A DNA stretch of 64,000 nucleotides from Phycisphaeraceae bacterium (lineage in GTDB: Bacteria > Planctomycetota > Phycisphaerae > Phycisphaerales > UBA1924). Positions within the stretch are counted from its first letter, which is position 1; each line of letters opens with the position of its first letter. A program made the position numbers and the translations under genes. The DNA is taken from positions 1-64,000 of the forward strand of contig JAHCJI010000004.1 in NCBI GenBank assembly GCA_026126305.1. Direction: 5' to 3'. Positions 1 through 9,408 of this stretch are shown here, in pieces. The notes under the pieces were generated by a model. That model searched no databases, was not told the DNA's origin, and worked only from the letters and a program-made list of their open reading frames with translations.

Positions 1-1
1 C

Positions 2-1132
2 GAGGGCGTGGCGCGGGCGTACGACCGCATCGTGACGGGCAGTTATGTGCCGGTGAACTACGCGTTGAGCGACATCCTTGTGGTCTCGAGTATCGCGCCG
101 ACGGACTTCGGAACCCGCGCGCGACCCGGGGCTTCAAACTTCCACTTCATTTACGGATCATCGGACGGTGACGTGCGCGGGAGCGTGGCCGGTGGCAGCA
201 AGCCCTTTGCCATTTATGAGCGAGGCACGGGCAATAAGCAGGTGACATACCTGCAAGGCGCCGACCACAACGACTTCAACTGTTGTGGGTTCAATGACTT
301 TGTTGGACCGCCGGGGACGGAGATCGGCCGGCCCGAGGCCCAGCGTGTGGCGCTCATCGACTGGCTGGCATTGCTCCAGCATTATGTCCGCGGCAACGAA
401 CCGGCGCGCGACGTGCTCGAGCGGCAGTGGGAGAGCTTGGCATTCTCGGCCATCTCGCCCGCGACGGTGGTGAACAACGAATACCGTCCGGCCCGAGGCG
501 GCAGCGATTTTGTGGTTGACGACTTCCAGACGCAGCCCTCGACGACCATCGCCAGTAGCGGGGCGACGGTCACCGCGACCGTCTCGAATGTCTTCGAGGG
601 ACTGCTCCAGGACGGGGACGGCTCGTTCACATGGACGGGGAGCGACCCTATGAACGGCATGAGCCGAGTGCGTCCGGGCTCGATCGACGACACACGCGGT
701 ACCGTGTTTTCATGGAACGGCAGCAACGTGGCGTATGCATATACGCTGTTGCCCATCCACCGCGATGTCAGCGGGTTCGTGAGCCTGAGTTTCCGTGCGT
801 GCCAGATCAGCCGTGCTCCAGAAACGATCGCGGTTCTTGGCGACCTGACCTTTACCGTGACGCTTGTCGATGGCGCTGGCGTGCGTCAGTCGATCAACAT
901 CGGTGCCTACCGCGGCGGCATCGAAGAGCCCTACCAGCGCACCGGCGATGGCACGGGCGCGGGATGGGCCAACGAGTTCGAGACTATTACCATCGGGCTT
1001 GGAGACTTCCTGCGTGATGGCTCGGGGCTCGACCTGGCGAATATCGAGCAGGTGCGTTTCGAGTTTGGTCCCGGTTTCGGCTCGTCACAGGGTCGCATCG
1101 GGCTCGACGATGTGGAGTTTCGGGTCCGCTGA
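2..1132 (+). CDS. Secreted alpha/beta-hydrolase-like protein, 3' part only
   Basis: The reading frame is open from the first bases of the window, so the N-terminus lies outside; 376 residues are visible. The first ~130 residues look like the end of an alpha/beta hydrolase: a short strand with YGSSDGDV that could hold the acid residue, then GADHNDFN with a plausible catalytic His, and a closing helix. The nucleophile region is not in the window. After about residue 165 follows a Gly/Ser/Thr-rich beta-strand domain of ~210 residues (starting near FVVDDFQT, ending GLDDVEFRVR) resembling accessory beta-sandwich modules of secreted enzymes. The substrate cannot be inferred. It ends 25 bases before the ABC transporter operon and is probably separate from it. 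Confidence 0.6.
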   Translation, partial: EGVARAYDRIVTGSYVPVNYALSDILVVSSIAPTDFGTRARPGASNFHFIYGSSDGDVRGSVAGGSKPFAIYERGTGNKQVTYLQGADHNDFNCCGFNDFVGPPGTEIGRPEAQRVALIDWLALLQHYVRGNEPARDVLERQWESLAFSAISPATVVNNEYRPARGGSDFVVDDFQTQPSTTIASSGATVTATVSNVFEGLLQDGDGSFTWTGSDPMNGMSRVRPGSIDDTRGTVFSWNGSNVAYAYTLLPIHRDVSGFVSLSFRACQISRAPETIAVLGDLTFTVTLVDGAGVRQSINIGAYRGGIEEPYQRTGDGTGAGWANEFETITIGLGDFLRDGSGLDLANIEQVRFEFGPGFGSSQGRIGLDDVEFRVR

Positions 1133-1157
1133 TGCCGCGGGGCGTACGCTTGGGACG

Positions 1158-1832
1158 ATGCCGACGGCGTTGAAGATCGAGGACCTGAGCTTTCGCTACG
1201 ACCGGCGGGGGGTAGACTCGCCGCCGGTTGTTCGCGTGAACTCCTTCGTGCTTGGCACGGGCGAAATGGCCCTGCTGCGGGGCGCATCGGGCAGCGGGAA
1301 GACCACGCTGCTGAGCCTGATAGCGGGGCTGCTCAACCCCACGCTGGGGCGGATCTGGATTGCCGATCAGGATCTGCACGCCCTGCACGGTGCCTCGCGG
1401 GACCGCTTCCGAGGCAGGCATCTTGGTGTTGTGTTCCAGACGTTCCATCTCTTGCATGGTTTTACGGCACTCGAGAACGTGCTGGCGGCGTTGATGTTCT
1501 CGGACATTCCCCGGCGTGAACACGATGCCCGGGCGCGCGGGCTGCTCGATCGGCTGGGCATCGAACGATTGGATGCTCGCCCCGAGGCGTTGAGCGTTGG
1601 CCAGCAGCAGCGCGTCGCGGTGGCGCGTGCGGTGGCGTGTCGGCCGACCCTGGTGCTGGCCGATGAACCCACGGCGAGCCTGGACCCCGACAACGCTTGT
1701 GTTGCATTGAACCTCATCAAGGATGCGTGTCGGGAAGCCGGCGCGGCTCTCCTGTGCGTCAGCCATGATCCCGCCGCAGAGGAACAATTCGAACGTGTCG
1801 AAGATCTTTCCTCGCTCTCGGGGCGCAGCTGA
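1158..1832 (+). CDS. ABC transporter ATP-binding protein (MacB/LolD type)
   Basis: A 224-residue nucleotide-binding subunit. Visible motifs are Walker A GASGSGKTT near residue 42, a Q-loop (VVFQTFHLL), the signature LSVGQQQRVAVARA, Walker B LVLADEPTASLD and the switch His in CVSHD. Its length and motif spacing fit the MacB/LolD/FtsE family that works with FtsX-type permeases in lipoprotein release or substrate extrusion rather than import. The frame is open further upstream, but ATG 1158 gives the family's normal N-terminus (a beta strand ~30 residues before Walker A). The stop overlaps the permease start by one base (TGATG), so the two are translationally coupled. Confidence 0.9.
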   Translation: MPTALKIEDLSFRYDRRGVDSPPVVRVNSFVLGTGEMALLRGASGSGKTTLLSLIAGLLNPTLGRIWIADQDLHALHGASRDRFRGRHLGVVFQTFHLLHGFTALENVLAALMFSDIPRREHDARARGLLDRLGIERLDARPEALSVGQQQRVAVARAVACRPTLVLADEPTASLDPDNACVALNLIKDACREAGAALLCVSHDPAAEEQFERVEDLSSLSGRS

Positions 1833-3130
1833 TGGCACTGAGCGGTTCCAAAGTCGTGTTGCGTTCGATGCTGGGGCGGCGGTTCCAGACGGTAACCACG
1901 ACCCTGACGGTTGCCATCGCCGTTGGTTTGTTGTTGACCATCCTGAGCATGCGTGACGCGACCCGACAGACGCTCGAGCGGGGTTCGGGCAACATGCACC
2001 TGGTGGTTTCCGCCGAGCCTTCCGCGATGGTGAGCGTGCTCAACGCCGTCTTCCACGCGGGCACTCCCAGCCGGGCCTTGCCTTGGTTGCAAGTATTGCA
2101 ATTGAGGCGTGATCCGAGGGTGGCATACGCGCTCCCGATGCAGCAGGGCGACTCGTTCGAGGGGTATCCCGTAGCCGCGGTTGAGCCTGAGTTTTTTGAA
2201 TCATTCAGCCCGGATTCATCCTTCGACCCAGCAAGCGGGAATGCAAAGGGGCGTTGGCTGGTCTCGCGTGGTCGCAACATCGAAGGACGCTTCGAGGTGG
2301 TTCTCGGTGCTCTCGTGGCCCGCGAGTCAGGTCTGCGCATTGGGGACACACTCCAATTGACCTGCGGGCTGGGAGGCGGTGGCTTTGTCCACGAGGGATT
2401 TCCATACACGATCGTGGGAGTGCTTGAGTTGAGCGGCACGCCGCACGATCGTGTGATCTTTGCCGATTTGGTTTCGGGTTGGATCGTCCACGCGCAGGAC
2501 AAGCGTGATCGCGAGGGTGGTGGTGCAGGCGCTCGCGTTACGGAAGGTGACCTGACCTCGGCCGATCGCCTGGTGACCAGCGTCTATGTCCGCGGCGTGG
2601 TGCGGGATGGTCGGCAGGTGTCTTCGGCCATCGCCGAACTGGCTTCGGAGTTGCGTCGCACGCCATCGTTGACGGTGGCCTCGCCGTCGGCAGAGATCGA
2701 CGCCTTATTTCGCATCGTCAATCGAGTGGACCGGATCCTGATCGCGATGGCCTTTGTCGTGCTGGTATCCGGCGCGGTATCGATCATGCTGGCGCTGTAC
2801 TCGGCCGGACAGATGCGCCGTCGAGAGGTCGCCACCTTCCGCGTGCTCGGTGCGAGTCGTGGGCAGTTGGTGCGTTGGGTCTTGGCCGAGGCGATGGCGC
2901 TGGGGGTGATGGGCTCGGTGGTGGGCGTGGTTTTCAGCCTGGCAGGCGGGTTGCTGGTGTCTGCGGGGCTCAAGGCGCAATTGGGCCTGGTCGTGACGCC
3001 CTCGGTTTCCCCTTGGGGCATTGGGGTTGTCGGTGTGTCGGCAGTGTTGCTGGCCGCTCTGGCGGGCGTAGCACCCGCGGTGCTGGCTTACCGGACGGCC
3101 GTGGCAGAACACCTGCGGCCCTTGGGCTAG
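1832..3130 (+). CDS. FtsX/MacB-type ABC transporter permease
   Basis: A 432-residue inner-membrane permease partnering the ATPase just upstream. One N-terminal membrane helix (VAIAVGLLLTILSM, about residues 27-42) is followed by a large periplasmic domain of ~230 residues. A C-terminal FtsX domain then has three hydrophobic segments: LIAMAFVVLVSGAVSIML, AMALGVMGSVVGVVFSLAG and GIGVVGVSAVLLAALAGVA. The 1+3 helix layout is that of the MacB/LolC superfamily. The cytoplasmic stretch RRREVATFRVLGASRGQLVRWVL is the typical coupling region between helices 2 and 3. The transported molecule is unknown; the adjacent RND genes suggest export or envelope maintenance. Confidence 0.88.
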   Translation: MALSGSKVVLRSMLGRRFQTVTTTLTVAIAVGLLLTILSMRDATRQTLERGSGNMHLVVSAEPSAMVSVLNAVFHAGTPSRALPWLQVLQLRRDPRVAYALPMQQGDSFEGYPVAAVEPEFFESFSPDSSFDPASGNAKGRWLVSRGRNIEGRFEVVLGALVARESGLRIGDTLQLTCGLGGGGFVHEGFPYTIVGVLELSGTPHDRVIFADLVSGWIVHAQDKRDREGGGAGARVTEGDLTSADRLVTSVYVRGVVRDGRQVSSAIAELASELRRTPSLTVASPSAEIDALFRIVNRVDRILIAMAFVVLVSGAVSIMLALYSAGQMRRREVATFRVLGASRGQLVRWVLAEAMALGVMGSVVGVVFSLAGGLLVSAGLKAQLGLVVTPSVSPWGIGVVGVSAVLLAALAGVAPAVLAYRTAVAEHLRPLG

Positions 3131-3134
3131 CCTT

Positions 3135-4574
3135 ATGGGCATGAATAAGTATGACTCTCCGCGAAGGTTGCCGCCGGTGTTCTTTCTTGGTGGCGTGACG
3201 ATATTCGTGATCGCGGCCGTGGTAGCGGTCGCGATCGGCGCGGCACGGTCTGGCTCGAAGAGCGATCGCCCCCTCGTGGATGCGCCCGCTGAAGTCGCCA
3301 CGAGGCGAGTTTCGGGGACAACGCTTGTCGAGCGGGGGGAATCGGTGCGGGCGCAATTCGCGCAGCCCGGCCAGCATGGCGGCGTTGGGATCGAGGCGAT
3401 GGCACCCTCGTACGCGCCAGCGGTCGCCCTGCTCGAGGTGTTCATGGAGGGGCAGGACGAACCGCGTCGCCTCACGACCTTCTTTACAGGGGCGGGCCAG
3501 TTGGCCGTGCCAAGGTCTTCGGTGTACGGGGCACAGCGAGCCGAGGTTGTACTCGACCAAGGACATCGTTTCGAGGTGGTCCGGATCATCGCCGACGCGC
3601 CCGAGGCCGATCTGGCATTGCTCTCGGTCAACCTGCCGAGCGCCCTGATGCGCGGATTGCAGGCGGCGTTCCTGGAACCCTTGCCCGGAGAGTCGCTGCT
3701 CATGATCGGGCCGGCCGACCAGCCGGGTATCGAGAATCCGGTCCACCCGACGGCCATGGTCGAGGTTGAGCGAGTGCGTGTGGTCGATCAGACCGTGCGG
3801 ATTGAAGTTGCCTCCGAATTGCCCGCATGGGCATTGGGTGCTCCCTTGCTGAATGACCGCGGAAGGCTTGGTGGTTACGTCGCAAGGGATGCCCAGGGAG
3901 GCACACGCATCTACGGCGGTGAGCGTTTGCTGAGGCTCGAGGCCTTACCGGGCGTCACCTTCGAGCAATGGAAAGAGGGCGTGAGCGTCGAATCGACCCG
4001 GCCCCCTCCGGAGACCGAGGACTTGTGGGCCGAGATCCGCGCGCTTCCAAGGCCCGAGGGATTTGGCCAATCTCCCAAGGAATTTGGTGGGTTTGAGGTT
4101 CGACCGGCAAAATTGGAACGGACCGAAGCCGGCTTGCGGGTGGACGATCGATTCGAGGTTCGGGGTTCGGGAACCGAGACCGATCCATATGTGGTGCCAT
4201 GGGTGATGCTGATGTCCGCCAGCGAGACGTTCAACCCGGCTCGTGGGCAGTTGGTCCTTCCCGAGCGGGTGACGATGCTCGATGGGCAATGGGTTCGCTT
4301 TGAGGGCAATGTGGCGATCCCCTTCGCGGATCGATTTGTCAGGGAATTGCTCCTCATGCAACACCCGTGGGACGGGTGTTGCCTGGGTGTGCCCCCCACG
4401 CCCTATGATGCCATCGAGGTGGCCCTTGCCGAGCCGACGAGCGAGCGACCGCAGTTCGCGGCCCTGGTGGGTCGTTTCCGAGTCGATCCGTTCGTTCGTG
4501 GGCAATGGCTGTACGGGATGTACCTGCTGGAATCGGCCAAGCTTGGTCGGCCCGAGGGGGCGGAGGGAAACTAA
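3135..4574 (+). CDS. Membrane-anchored protein: degenerate trypsin-like domain plus DUF3299-like domain
   Basis: A 479-residue protein with one N-terminal membrane anchor (about residues 15-36) and the rest periplasmic. Residues ~95-250 follow the order of DegP/HtrA-type trypsin domains: EADLALL (159-163) matches the usual DLAvLkv block and GAPLLNDRGRLGG (235-247) the GNSGGPLLN block. However, the His region reads RSSVYGA and the catalytic Ser is missing, so this looks like a pseudoprotease fold (inference). The C-terminal ~120 residues (QHPWDGCCLGVPPTPYDAIEV and following) resemble DUF3299. ATG 3135 is used; ATG 3141 is an alternative. The stop overlaps the next start (TAATG), placing it firmly in the ABC/RND operon, perhaps as a periplasmic accessory. 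Confidence 0.7.
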   Translation: MGMNKYDSPRRLPPVFFLGGVTIFVIAAVVAVAIGAARSGSKSDRPLVDAPAEVATRRVSGTTLVERGESVRAQFAQPGQHGGVGIEAMAPSYAPAVALLEVFMEGQDEPRRLTTFFTGAGQLAVPRSSVYGAQRAEVVLDQGHRFEVVRIIADAPEADLALLSVNLPSALMRGLQAAFLEPLPGESLLMIGPADQPGIENPVHPTAMVEVERVRVVDQTVRIEVASELPAWALGAPLLNDRGRLGGYVARDAQGGTRIYGGERLLRLEALPGVTFEQWKEGVSVESTRPPPETEDLWAEIRALPRPEGFGQSPKEFGGFEVRPAKLERTEAGLRVDDRFEVRGSGTETDPYVVPWVMLMSASETFNPARGQLVLPERVTMLDGQWVRFEGNVAIPFADRFVRELLLMQHPWDGCCLGVPPTPYDAIEVALAEPTSERPQFAALVGRFRVDPFVRGQWLYGMYLLESAKLGRPEGAEGN

Positions 4575-5758
4575 TGCGGACGAGCTTGGGTACTTACGGT
4601 GCGTTCCTGATGGGATCGCTCTGGGTTGTGATGTCGTTTGGAGCGGCCGCGTTTGGCCAGGCACCGCCCGCCAATGTTCGGGTCGATCTTGCGCGTTCTG
4701 AGCCTTTGGAGAGCTGGCGGGAGTCCACCGGGCAGATCCGGGCCGAGCGTCGATCGGTGCTGGCGGCCGAGGAGGAGGGCCTGGTCGCCGAAGTGCTGGT
4801 GCGCGAGGGAGATCGTGTGGAAGCCGGGCAAGTAGTGGCGCGTTTGGACGACGCTCGCGCAAGCCTTGAACTTCGGCGGGCCGAGGCGTTGCTGGGTAGT
4901 GTGCGCGCGGTCGTGGTCGAGCGAGAGGCCTTGCTCGAGAACGCCCGGCGCGACCTCGAACGCGTAGAGCAAAGCTTCCAACGCGGCGGCGGGAACGAAC
5001 GGGAAATCGATCAGGCTCGGACGGGTTTGCAGGCCGCCCAGGCCCGCCTGGAAGCGGCCAAAGCCGACGTTGTGCTGAACGAGGTCTTGGTCGACCTGGC
5101 CCGAACCAGGCTGGCCGACATGGTGGTACGCGCACCATATACGGGACGCGTGGTCCGTCGCGCAGCAGAGGCCGGGCAATGGCTTGGTCGGGGCGACGCG
5201 GTGGCCGAAGTGATCTCGCTGGGCACGGTGGAGGCATGGGTGGACGTTCCCGAACGGCTCGTCGCACGTCTGTACGAGCCGGGGGCAAGGGTGCGTGTGC
5301 GTGTGCCGGCGACAGGCGATGAAGTGGAGGCCACACGCTTCACGATCGTGCCCGATGCCGATCCACGAAGCCGGTTGTTCCCGGTACGGATCGTGCTGGA
5401 GAATCCCGACGAACGCTTCCGGCCTGGCATGAGCGCGCTGGGCCTGACGCCCACGGGCGTGACCGAGGAAACCTTGACGGTGCATAAGGATGCGTTCCTG
5501 CGCGACGATGCAGGGGAGTTTGTGTACTTTGCTGTGCCGGGCGATGGGGGCAGTTATATCGCCTTGCCGGCGCGGGTTGTTCGTTTGTTTGCATCGGGAG
5601 ATCGTGTCGCGATCCGGTCTGGCTCGCTGCCGCCCGGGGCCATGGTCATCGTGGAAGGCAATGAGCGCATGTATCCAACCCGACCCCTGAACATTCTGAA
5701 CCTGTCCGATGTGGTGGCCGCCAGCGGCTCGCCTGGTGCGCGGGCGGGGGAGGGTTGA
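4574..5758 (+). CDS. RND efflux periplasmic adaptor (membrane fusion protein)
   Basis: A 394-residue periplasmic adaptor linking the RND pump to the outer membrane. A Sec signal peptide ends near AAAFGQA. A split lipoyl/biotinyl domain follows (EEEGLVAEVLVREGDRVEAGQVVARLD, and on the far side MVVRAPYTGRVVRR). Between the halves is an alpha-helical hairpin (about residues 95-170), then the beta-barrel and membrane-proximal domains. This is the AcrA/HlyD order. ATG 4574 was chosen because it sits in the TAATG overlap with the upstream gene and starts a clean signal peptide; an upstream in-frame ATG at 4505 would put non-signal sequence in front. No lipobox is seen. Confidence 0.92.
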   Translation: MRTSLGTYGAFLMGSLWVVMSFGAAAFGQAPPANVRVDLARSEPLESWRESTGQIRAERRSVLAAEEEGLVAEVLVREGDRVEAGQVVARLDDARASLELRRAEALLGSVRAVVVEREALLENARRDLERVEQSFQRGGGNEREIDQARTGLQAAQARLEAAKADVVLNEVLVDLARTRLADMVVRAPYTGRVVRRAAEAGQWLGRGDAVAEVISLGTVEAWVDVPERLVARLYEPGARVRVRVPATGDEVEATRFTIVPDADPRSRLFPVRIVLENPDERFRPGMSALGLTPTGVTEETLTVHKDAFLRDDAGEFVYFAVPGDGGSYIALPARVVRLFASGDRVAIRSGSLPPGAMVIVEGNERMYPTRPLNILNLSDVVAASGSPGARAGEG

Positions 5759-5760
5759 AC

Positions 5761-8700
5761 GTGGACCTGGTTCGCCTTGCCATCCAGCGCCCGGTGGGGG
5801 TCGTGGTTGCGGTCGTGCTCGTGGTGATGTTCGGCTTGATTGGAGTGGGGTCGATCCCGATCCAGCTGGCGCCCACGGTGGATCGTCCGGTTGTCACGGT
5901 GACGACCAACTGGCCGGGCCGCAGCCCGCAGGAGGTGGTCGATGAGATCACCAAGGAGCAGGAAGAGCGGCTCAAGAACGTGTCGAACCTCAAGTCGATG
6001 CGTTCGCTCAGCAGCGAAGGCTCGGCATCGATCACGCTGGAGTTCTTCATCGGGACAAACATCGACCGTGCGTTGCAAGAGGTTTCCGACGCACTCCGTC
6101 AAGTTCCAGCATATCCCAACGAGGTTGACGAGCCGGTCATCGCGGATACAAGCGGTGGGGCCGAGAACGCCATCGCGTGGATCATCCTGGACATCGCGCC
6201 AGAGCACCTGGAACGATTCGAGGATTTTGACATTTCGACGCTGTTCGACCAGGTCGACCGCGAGATCCGCCCCTTTCTCGAGCGCGTGGGCGGAGTGGCC
6301 GAGGTGAACGTGTACGGCGGACGCGAGCGAGAGGCCCGCGTGCTGCTCGATCCCTTCGAGATGGCCAATCGAGGACTCAACCACGTCGATGTGTATAACG
6401 CTCTGCGTAGCGAGAACCGGAACGTGTCGGCGGGCACCATTGCCGACGGTAAGCGAGATTACCGGATTCGAGTCATCGGGCAGTTCAGCCGAACCGATCA
6501 GGTGTTGGACACGATCGTGGCGTACCGCGACGGCAAGCCCGTGCTCTTGCGAGACATCGGCGAAGTAGAGCTGACCTACCAGAGACCGCGCGGGTTCGTG
6601 CGATCGCTGGGCCAGGCCTCGCTGGCGATCAATGTGCTGCGGCAGACCGATGCCAACGTCGTGGAGGTGATGGCTGGCGTTCGAGACCAGGTGGAACGGG
6701 CACGGCAGGACATCCTGCCAAACCTGCACCCGGAAGTCGGCCCGTATCTGCGACTTCGACAGGTCTACGACGAAACGACGTACATCAGTTCCGCGATCGA
6801 CCTGGTGCTCAACAACCTGTGGATTGGTGGCATCCTCGCGGGCGTGGTGCTGCTGATCTTCCTGCGCTCCGGGCCAGCGACGGCCGTCATCGCGATGGCC
6901 ATCCCCATCTCGGTCATTGGCACGTTCCTCGTGCTGCTTGGCCTCGGCCGAACGCTGAACGTCATCTCGCTGGCGGGGCTTGCATTTGCCGTCGGCATGG
7001 TGGTGGACAACGCCATTGTGGTCCTCGAAAACATCGACCGACATCGGAAAGAGGGCGCGTCGCCCGCCAAGGCCGCGTACGAGGGCTCCAAGGAAGTCTG
7101 GGGTGCCGTGTTGGCCTCGACCCTGACCACGGTGGTGGTCTTCGTGCCCATCCTGACGATCCAGGAAGAAGCCGGGCAGTTGTTCCGCGACATCTCGCTG
7201 GCCATCGTCGGGGCCGTCGGGCTCTCGCTGGTGGTCTCGCTGACGGTGATCCCTTCGGCCAGCGCAAGCTGGCTCGGCACTCCCACCGAGGGTAAGACAC
7301 GTTTCGGCCGACTCATCTACAGCGTGGGGGGGTTGGCAACTCTCGGCACGGCGCTTACGGAGGCCTTCGGCAGGTGTATTTCGTGGCTGATGGGTTCGTG
7401 GCGCGGCTACACGCTTCGGCCTGCGGCCATCCTGTTCCTGACGGTGGCCAGCTTATTCCTTTCTTCGGTGCTCGCGCCGCCGCTGGATTACCTGCCCGCG
7501 GGCAACCGAAACCTGGTGTTCGGAGGTCTGCTTCTTCCCCCTGGGCTGAGCGTCGAAGCCCGCACGGAACTGGCCGAGCGCATGGAGTCGATGGTCGGTC
7601 CGTACACGCTCCAATGGATGGGCCCGGATGGCCGTGTGGAAGACCTGCCGCCCATTCCGCGAGGGTTCGCGCCAAATCCGAAAACCGGAGCGATGGAGCC
7701 GATCCCGGATTTTTCCCCCGTGGCGATCGACAACTTCTTCATCGGTGCGTTTGGCACGCAGATGTTCGCGGGCGCGACCAGCGCTGACGATCGCGTGGTG
7801 ATCCCCGTCGGGCAGTTGCTGACCAACTCGTTCAATCAGTTGAACAGTGACATTTTCGGCGGCGCGAGCCAGGCTTCGCTGTTCGGGCGTCGTGCCGGTG
7901 GCGGCGGCACGATCGACATTGAGATCAGCGGTCCAAACCTCACCAAGGTCACAACCGTCGCCGAACAGGTCTTCCAGCAGGCCGCGGGCATGTACGGGTA
8001 TGGTCGTGTCCGTCCAAACCCGGCCAACTTCAATCTCAGCCAGCCGGAGATTCGCGCGGAGATCACGCCCCTGGGCCGCGATCTGGGTCTGACGACCGAA
8101 TCGATCGGCCTGGCCGTTCGTGGGCTGTTCGACGGGATCTTTGTGGGCGATTACCAATTCAACGGCGAGCAGATCGACCTTGTGATGCTGCCCTTCGGAG
8201 GCCGTCTTGATTATCTGGAACGGATGCTGAGCATCCCCATCGCGACTCCCGCTGGCCCGGTGGTACCGGTCGACAGTATCGTGCGGGTCACGCGCGGCCT
8301 GGCACCGCAGGAGATCAGCCGGGTGGAAGAACTCCCCAGCGTGACGGTGACCGTGCGCCCGCCCGAGGGACAAGCCGCTGGCGAGGTCATCTCGACCATT
8401 CGCGAGCAGATCGTTGATCCATTGCGCGCCAGCGGCCAGCTCGACTCCACCATGCGTATCCGCATGGAAGGGACCGCAGCGCAGCTGGATGAAGTGCGGG
8501 CGGCGATGTTCGGCGTTGGAGGTGAGGGCGGTGGGCCGGCCACCGGGTGGCGGGCAACTCTGTTATGGTCGCTCGGTGGCGTGGCTCAATTCGGCGGACT
8601 CGCGCTCGGGCTTGTGACCATCGTGGTCGCTGTCCGGCGCAAGAGGTTCTGGTACGCCTATGGGGCCGTCGGACTCCTGCTCGTCGGGGCGATCTTCCTC

Positions 8701-9408
8701 GGCTTGCTCGGCGGGCTGGCGAGCAATCCGGCATTTCTCACGGCCAGGTTCGTGTGGGCGCTTGCGGTGGTCTATCTGTTGATGTGCGCCTTGTTCGAGA
8801 GCTTCCTGTACCCGCTGGTGATCATGTTCACCGTGCCGCTGGCGATTGTGGGTGGTTTTGGTGCTTTGTCGATCGTCCACGCCGTGACGATGGCCGATCC
8901 AACGATCGCGCCGCAGAACCTCGACGTGCTGACAATCCTTGGGTTCGTGATCCTGATCGGCATCGTGGTGAACAACTCGATCCTGATCGTGCACCAGTCG
9001 CTCAACTTCATGAAGCGCAACCCGGTGGCCGACGAAGACGCTGGCATGGGCGAAGCGCACGAGGCAATCACACGAGCGACGGTCAGCCGCGTGCGACCGA
9101 TCTTCATGGGCACGCTGACGAGCGTGGGGGGCATGCTGCCGCTGGTGCTCTTCCCCGGGGCGGGCTCGGAGATGTACCGCGGGCTGGGGTCGGTGGTGGT
9201 GGGGGGGCTGCTGGTCTCGACGTTCTTCACGCTGCTGCTGACGCCGCTTCTGTTCAGCCTGGTGCTCGACATGCAGGTCGGCGCGAAGCGGGCGCTGGCG
9301 CGCGGCGTTGCGGGAACCGATCGCGACCAAACCGATCCCACCGCCAAGCGTGCCAAGCCGACGCTCGATGGCGCGATGGCCGAAGGCGTACCGCAGACGG
9401 TGGGTTAG
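5761..9408 (+). CDS. RND-family efflux transporter, inner-membrane pump
   Basis: A 1215-residue AcrB/MexB-superfamily proton-driven pump. Helix 1 (IQRPVGVVVAVVLVVMFGLIG) leads into the porter domain PTVDRPVVTVTTNWPG. The helix-4 block GLAFAVGMVVDNAIVVLENI carries the paired Asp-x-Asn typical of proton relay in the family, and the second half repeats the pattern (LGFVILIGIVVNNSILIVH). At residues ~925-1000, ahead of the usual helix 8 (VYLLMCALFESFLYPLV), there is an insertion with two extra hydrophobic segments separated by VRRKRFW. GTG 5761 is preferred because GGGGGAGGG lies six bases upstream; TTG 5755 has no spacing to that site. No outer-membrane factor gene is in the operon. The 3' end overlaps the convergent small gene by 4 bases. 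Confidence 0.92.
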   Translation: MDLVRLAIQRPVGVVVAVVLVVMFGLIGVGSIPIQLAPTVDRPVVTVTTNWPGRSPQEVVDEITKEQEERLKNVSNLKSMRSLSSEGSASITLEFFIGTNIDRALQEVSDALRQVPAYPNEVDEPVIADTSGGAENAIAWIILDIAPEHLERFEDFDISTLFDQVDREIRPFLERVGGVAEVNVYGGREREARVLLDPFEMANRGLNHVDVYNALRSENRNVSAGTIADGKRDYRIRVIGQFSRTDQVLDTIVAYRDGKPVLLRDIGEVELTYQRPRGFVRSLGQASLAINVLRQTDANVVEVMAGVRDQVERARQDILPNLHPEVGPYLRLRQVYDETTYISSAIDLVLNNLWIGGILAGVVLLIFLRSGPATAVIAMAIPISVIGTFLVLLGLGRTLNVISLAGLAFAVGMVVDNAIVVLENIDRHRKEGASPAKAAYEGSKEVWGAVLASTLTTVVVFVPILTIQEEAGQLFRDISLAIVGAVGLSLVVSLTVIPSASASWLGTPTEGKTRFGRLIYSVGGLATLGTALTEAFGRCISWLMGSWRGYTLRPAAILFLTVASLFLSSVLAPPLDYLPAGNRNLVFGGLLLPPGLSVEARTELAERMESMVGPYTLQWMGPDGRVEDLPPIPRGFAPNPKTGAMEPIPDFSPVAIDNFFIGAFGTQMFAGATSADDRVVIPVGQLLTNSFNQLNSDIFGGASQASLFGRRAGGGGTIDIEISGPNLTKVTTVAEQVFQQAAGMYGYGRVRPNPANFNLSQPEIRAEITPLGRDLGLTTESIGLAVRGLFDGIFVGDYQFNGEQIDLVMLPFGGRLDYLERMLSIPIATPAGPVVPVDSIVRVTRGLAPQEISRVEELPSVTVTVRPPEGQAAGEVISTIREQIVDPLRASGQLDSTMRIRMEGTAAQLDEVRAAMFGVGGEGGGPATGWRATLLWSLGGVAQFGGLALGLVTIVVAVRRKRFWYAYGAVGLLLVGAIFLGLLGGLASNPAFLTARFVWALAVVYLLMCALFESFLYPLVIMFTVPLAIVGGFGALSIVHAVTMADPTIAPQNLDVLTILGFVILIGIVVNNSILIVHQSLNFMKRNPVADEDAGMGEAHEAITRATVSRVRPIFMGTLTSVGGMLPLVLFPGAGSEMYRGLGSVVVGGLLVSTFFTLLLTPLLFSLVLDMQVGAKRALARGVAGTDRDQTDPTAKRAKPTLDGAMAEGVPQTVG

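Noticed and set aside
5554..7044. Antisense frame of ~500 codons over the RND pump
   Set aside because: Compositional shadow of the RND gene; low-complexity, no start context.
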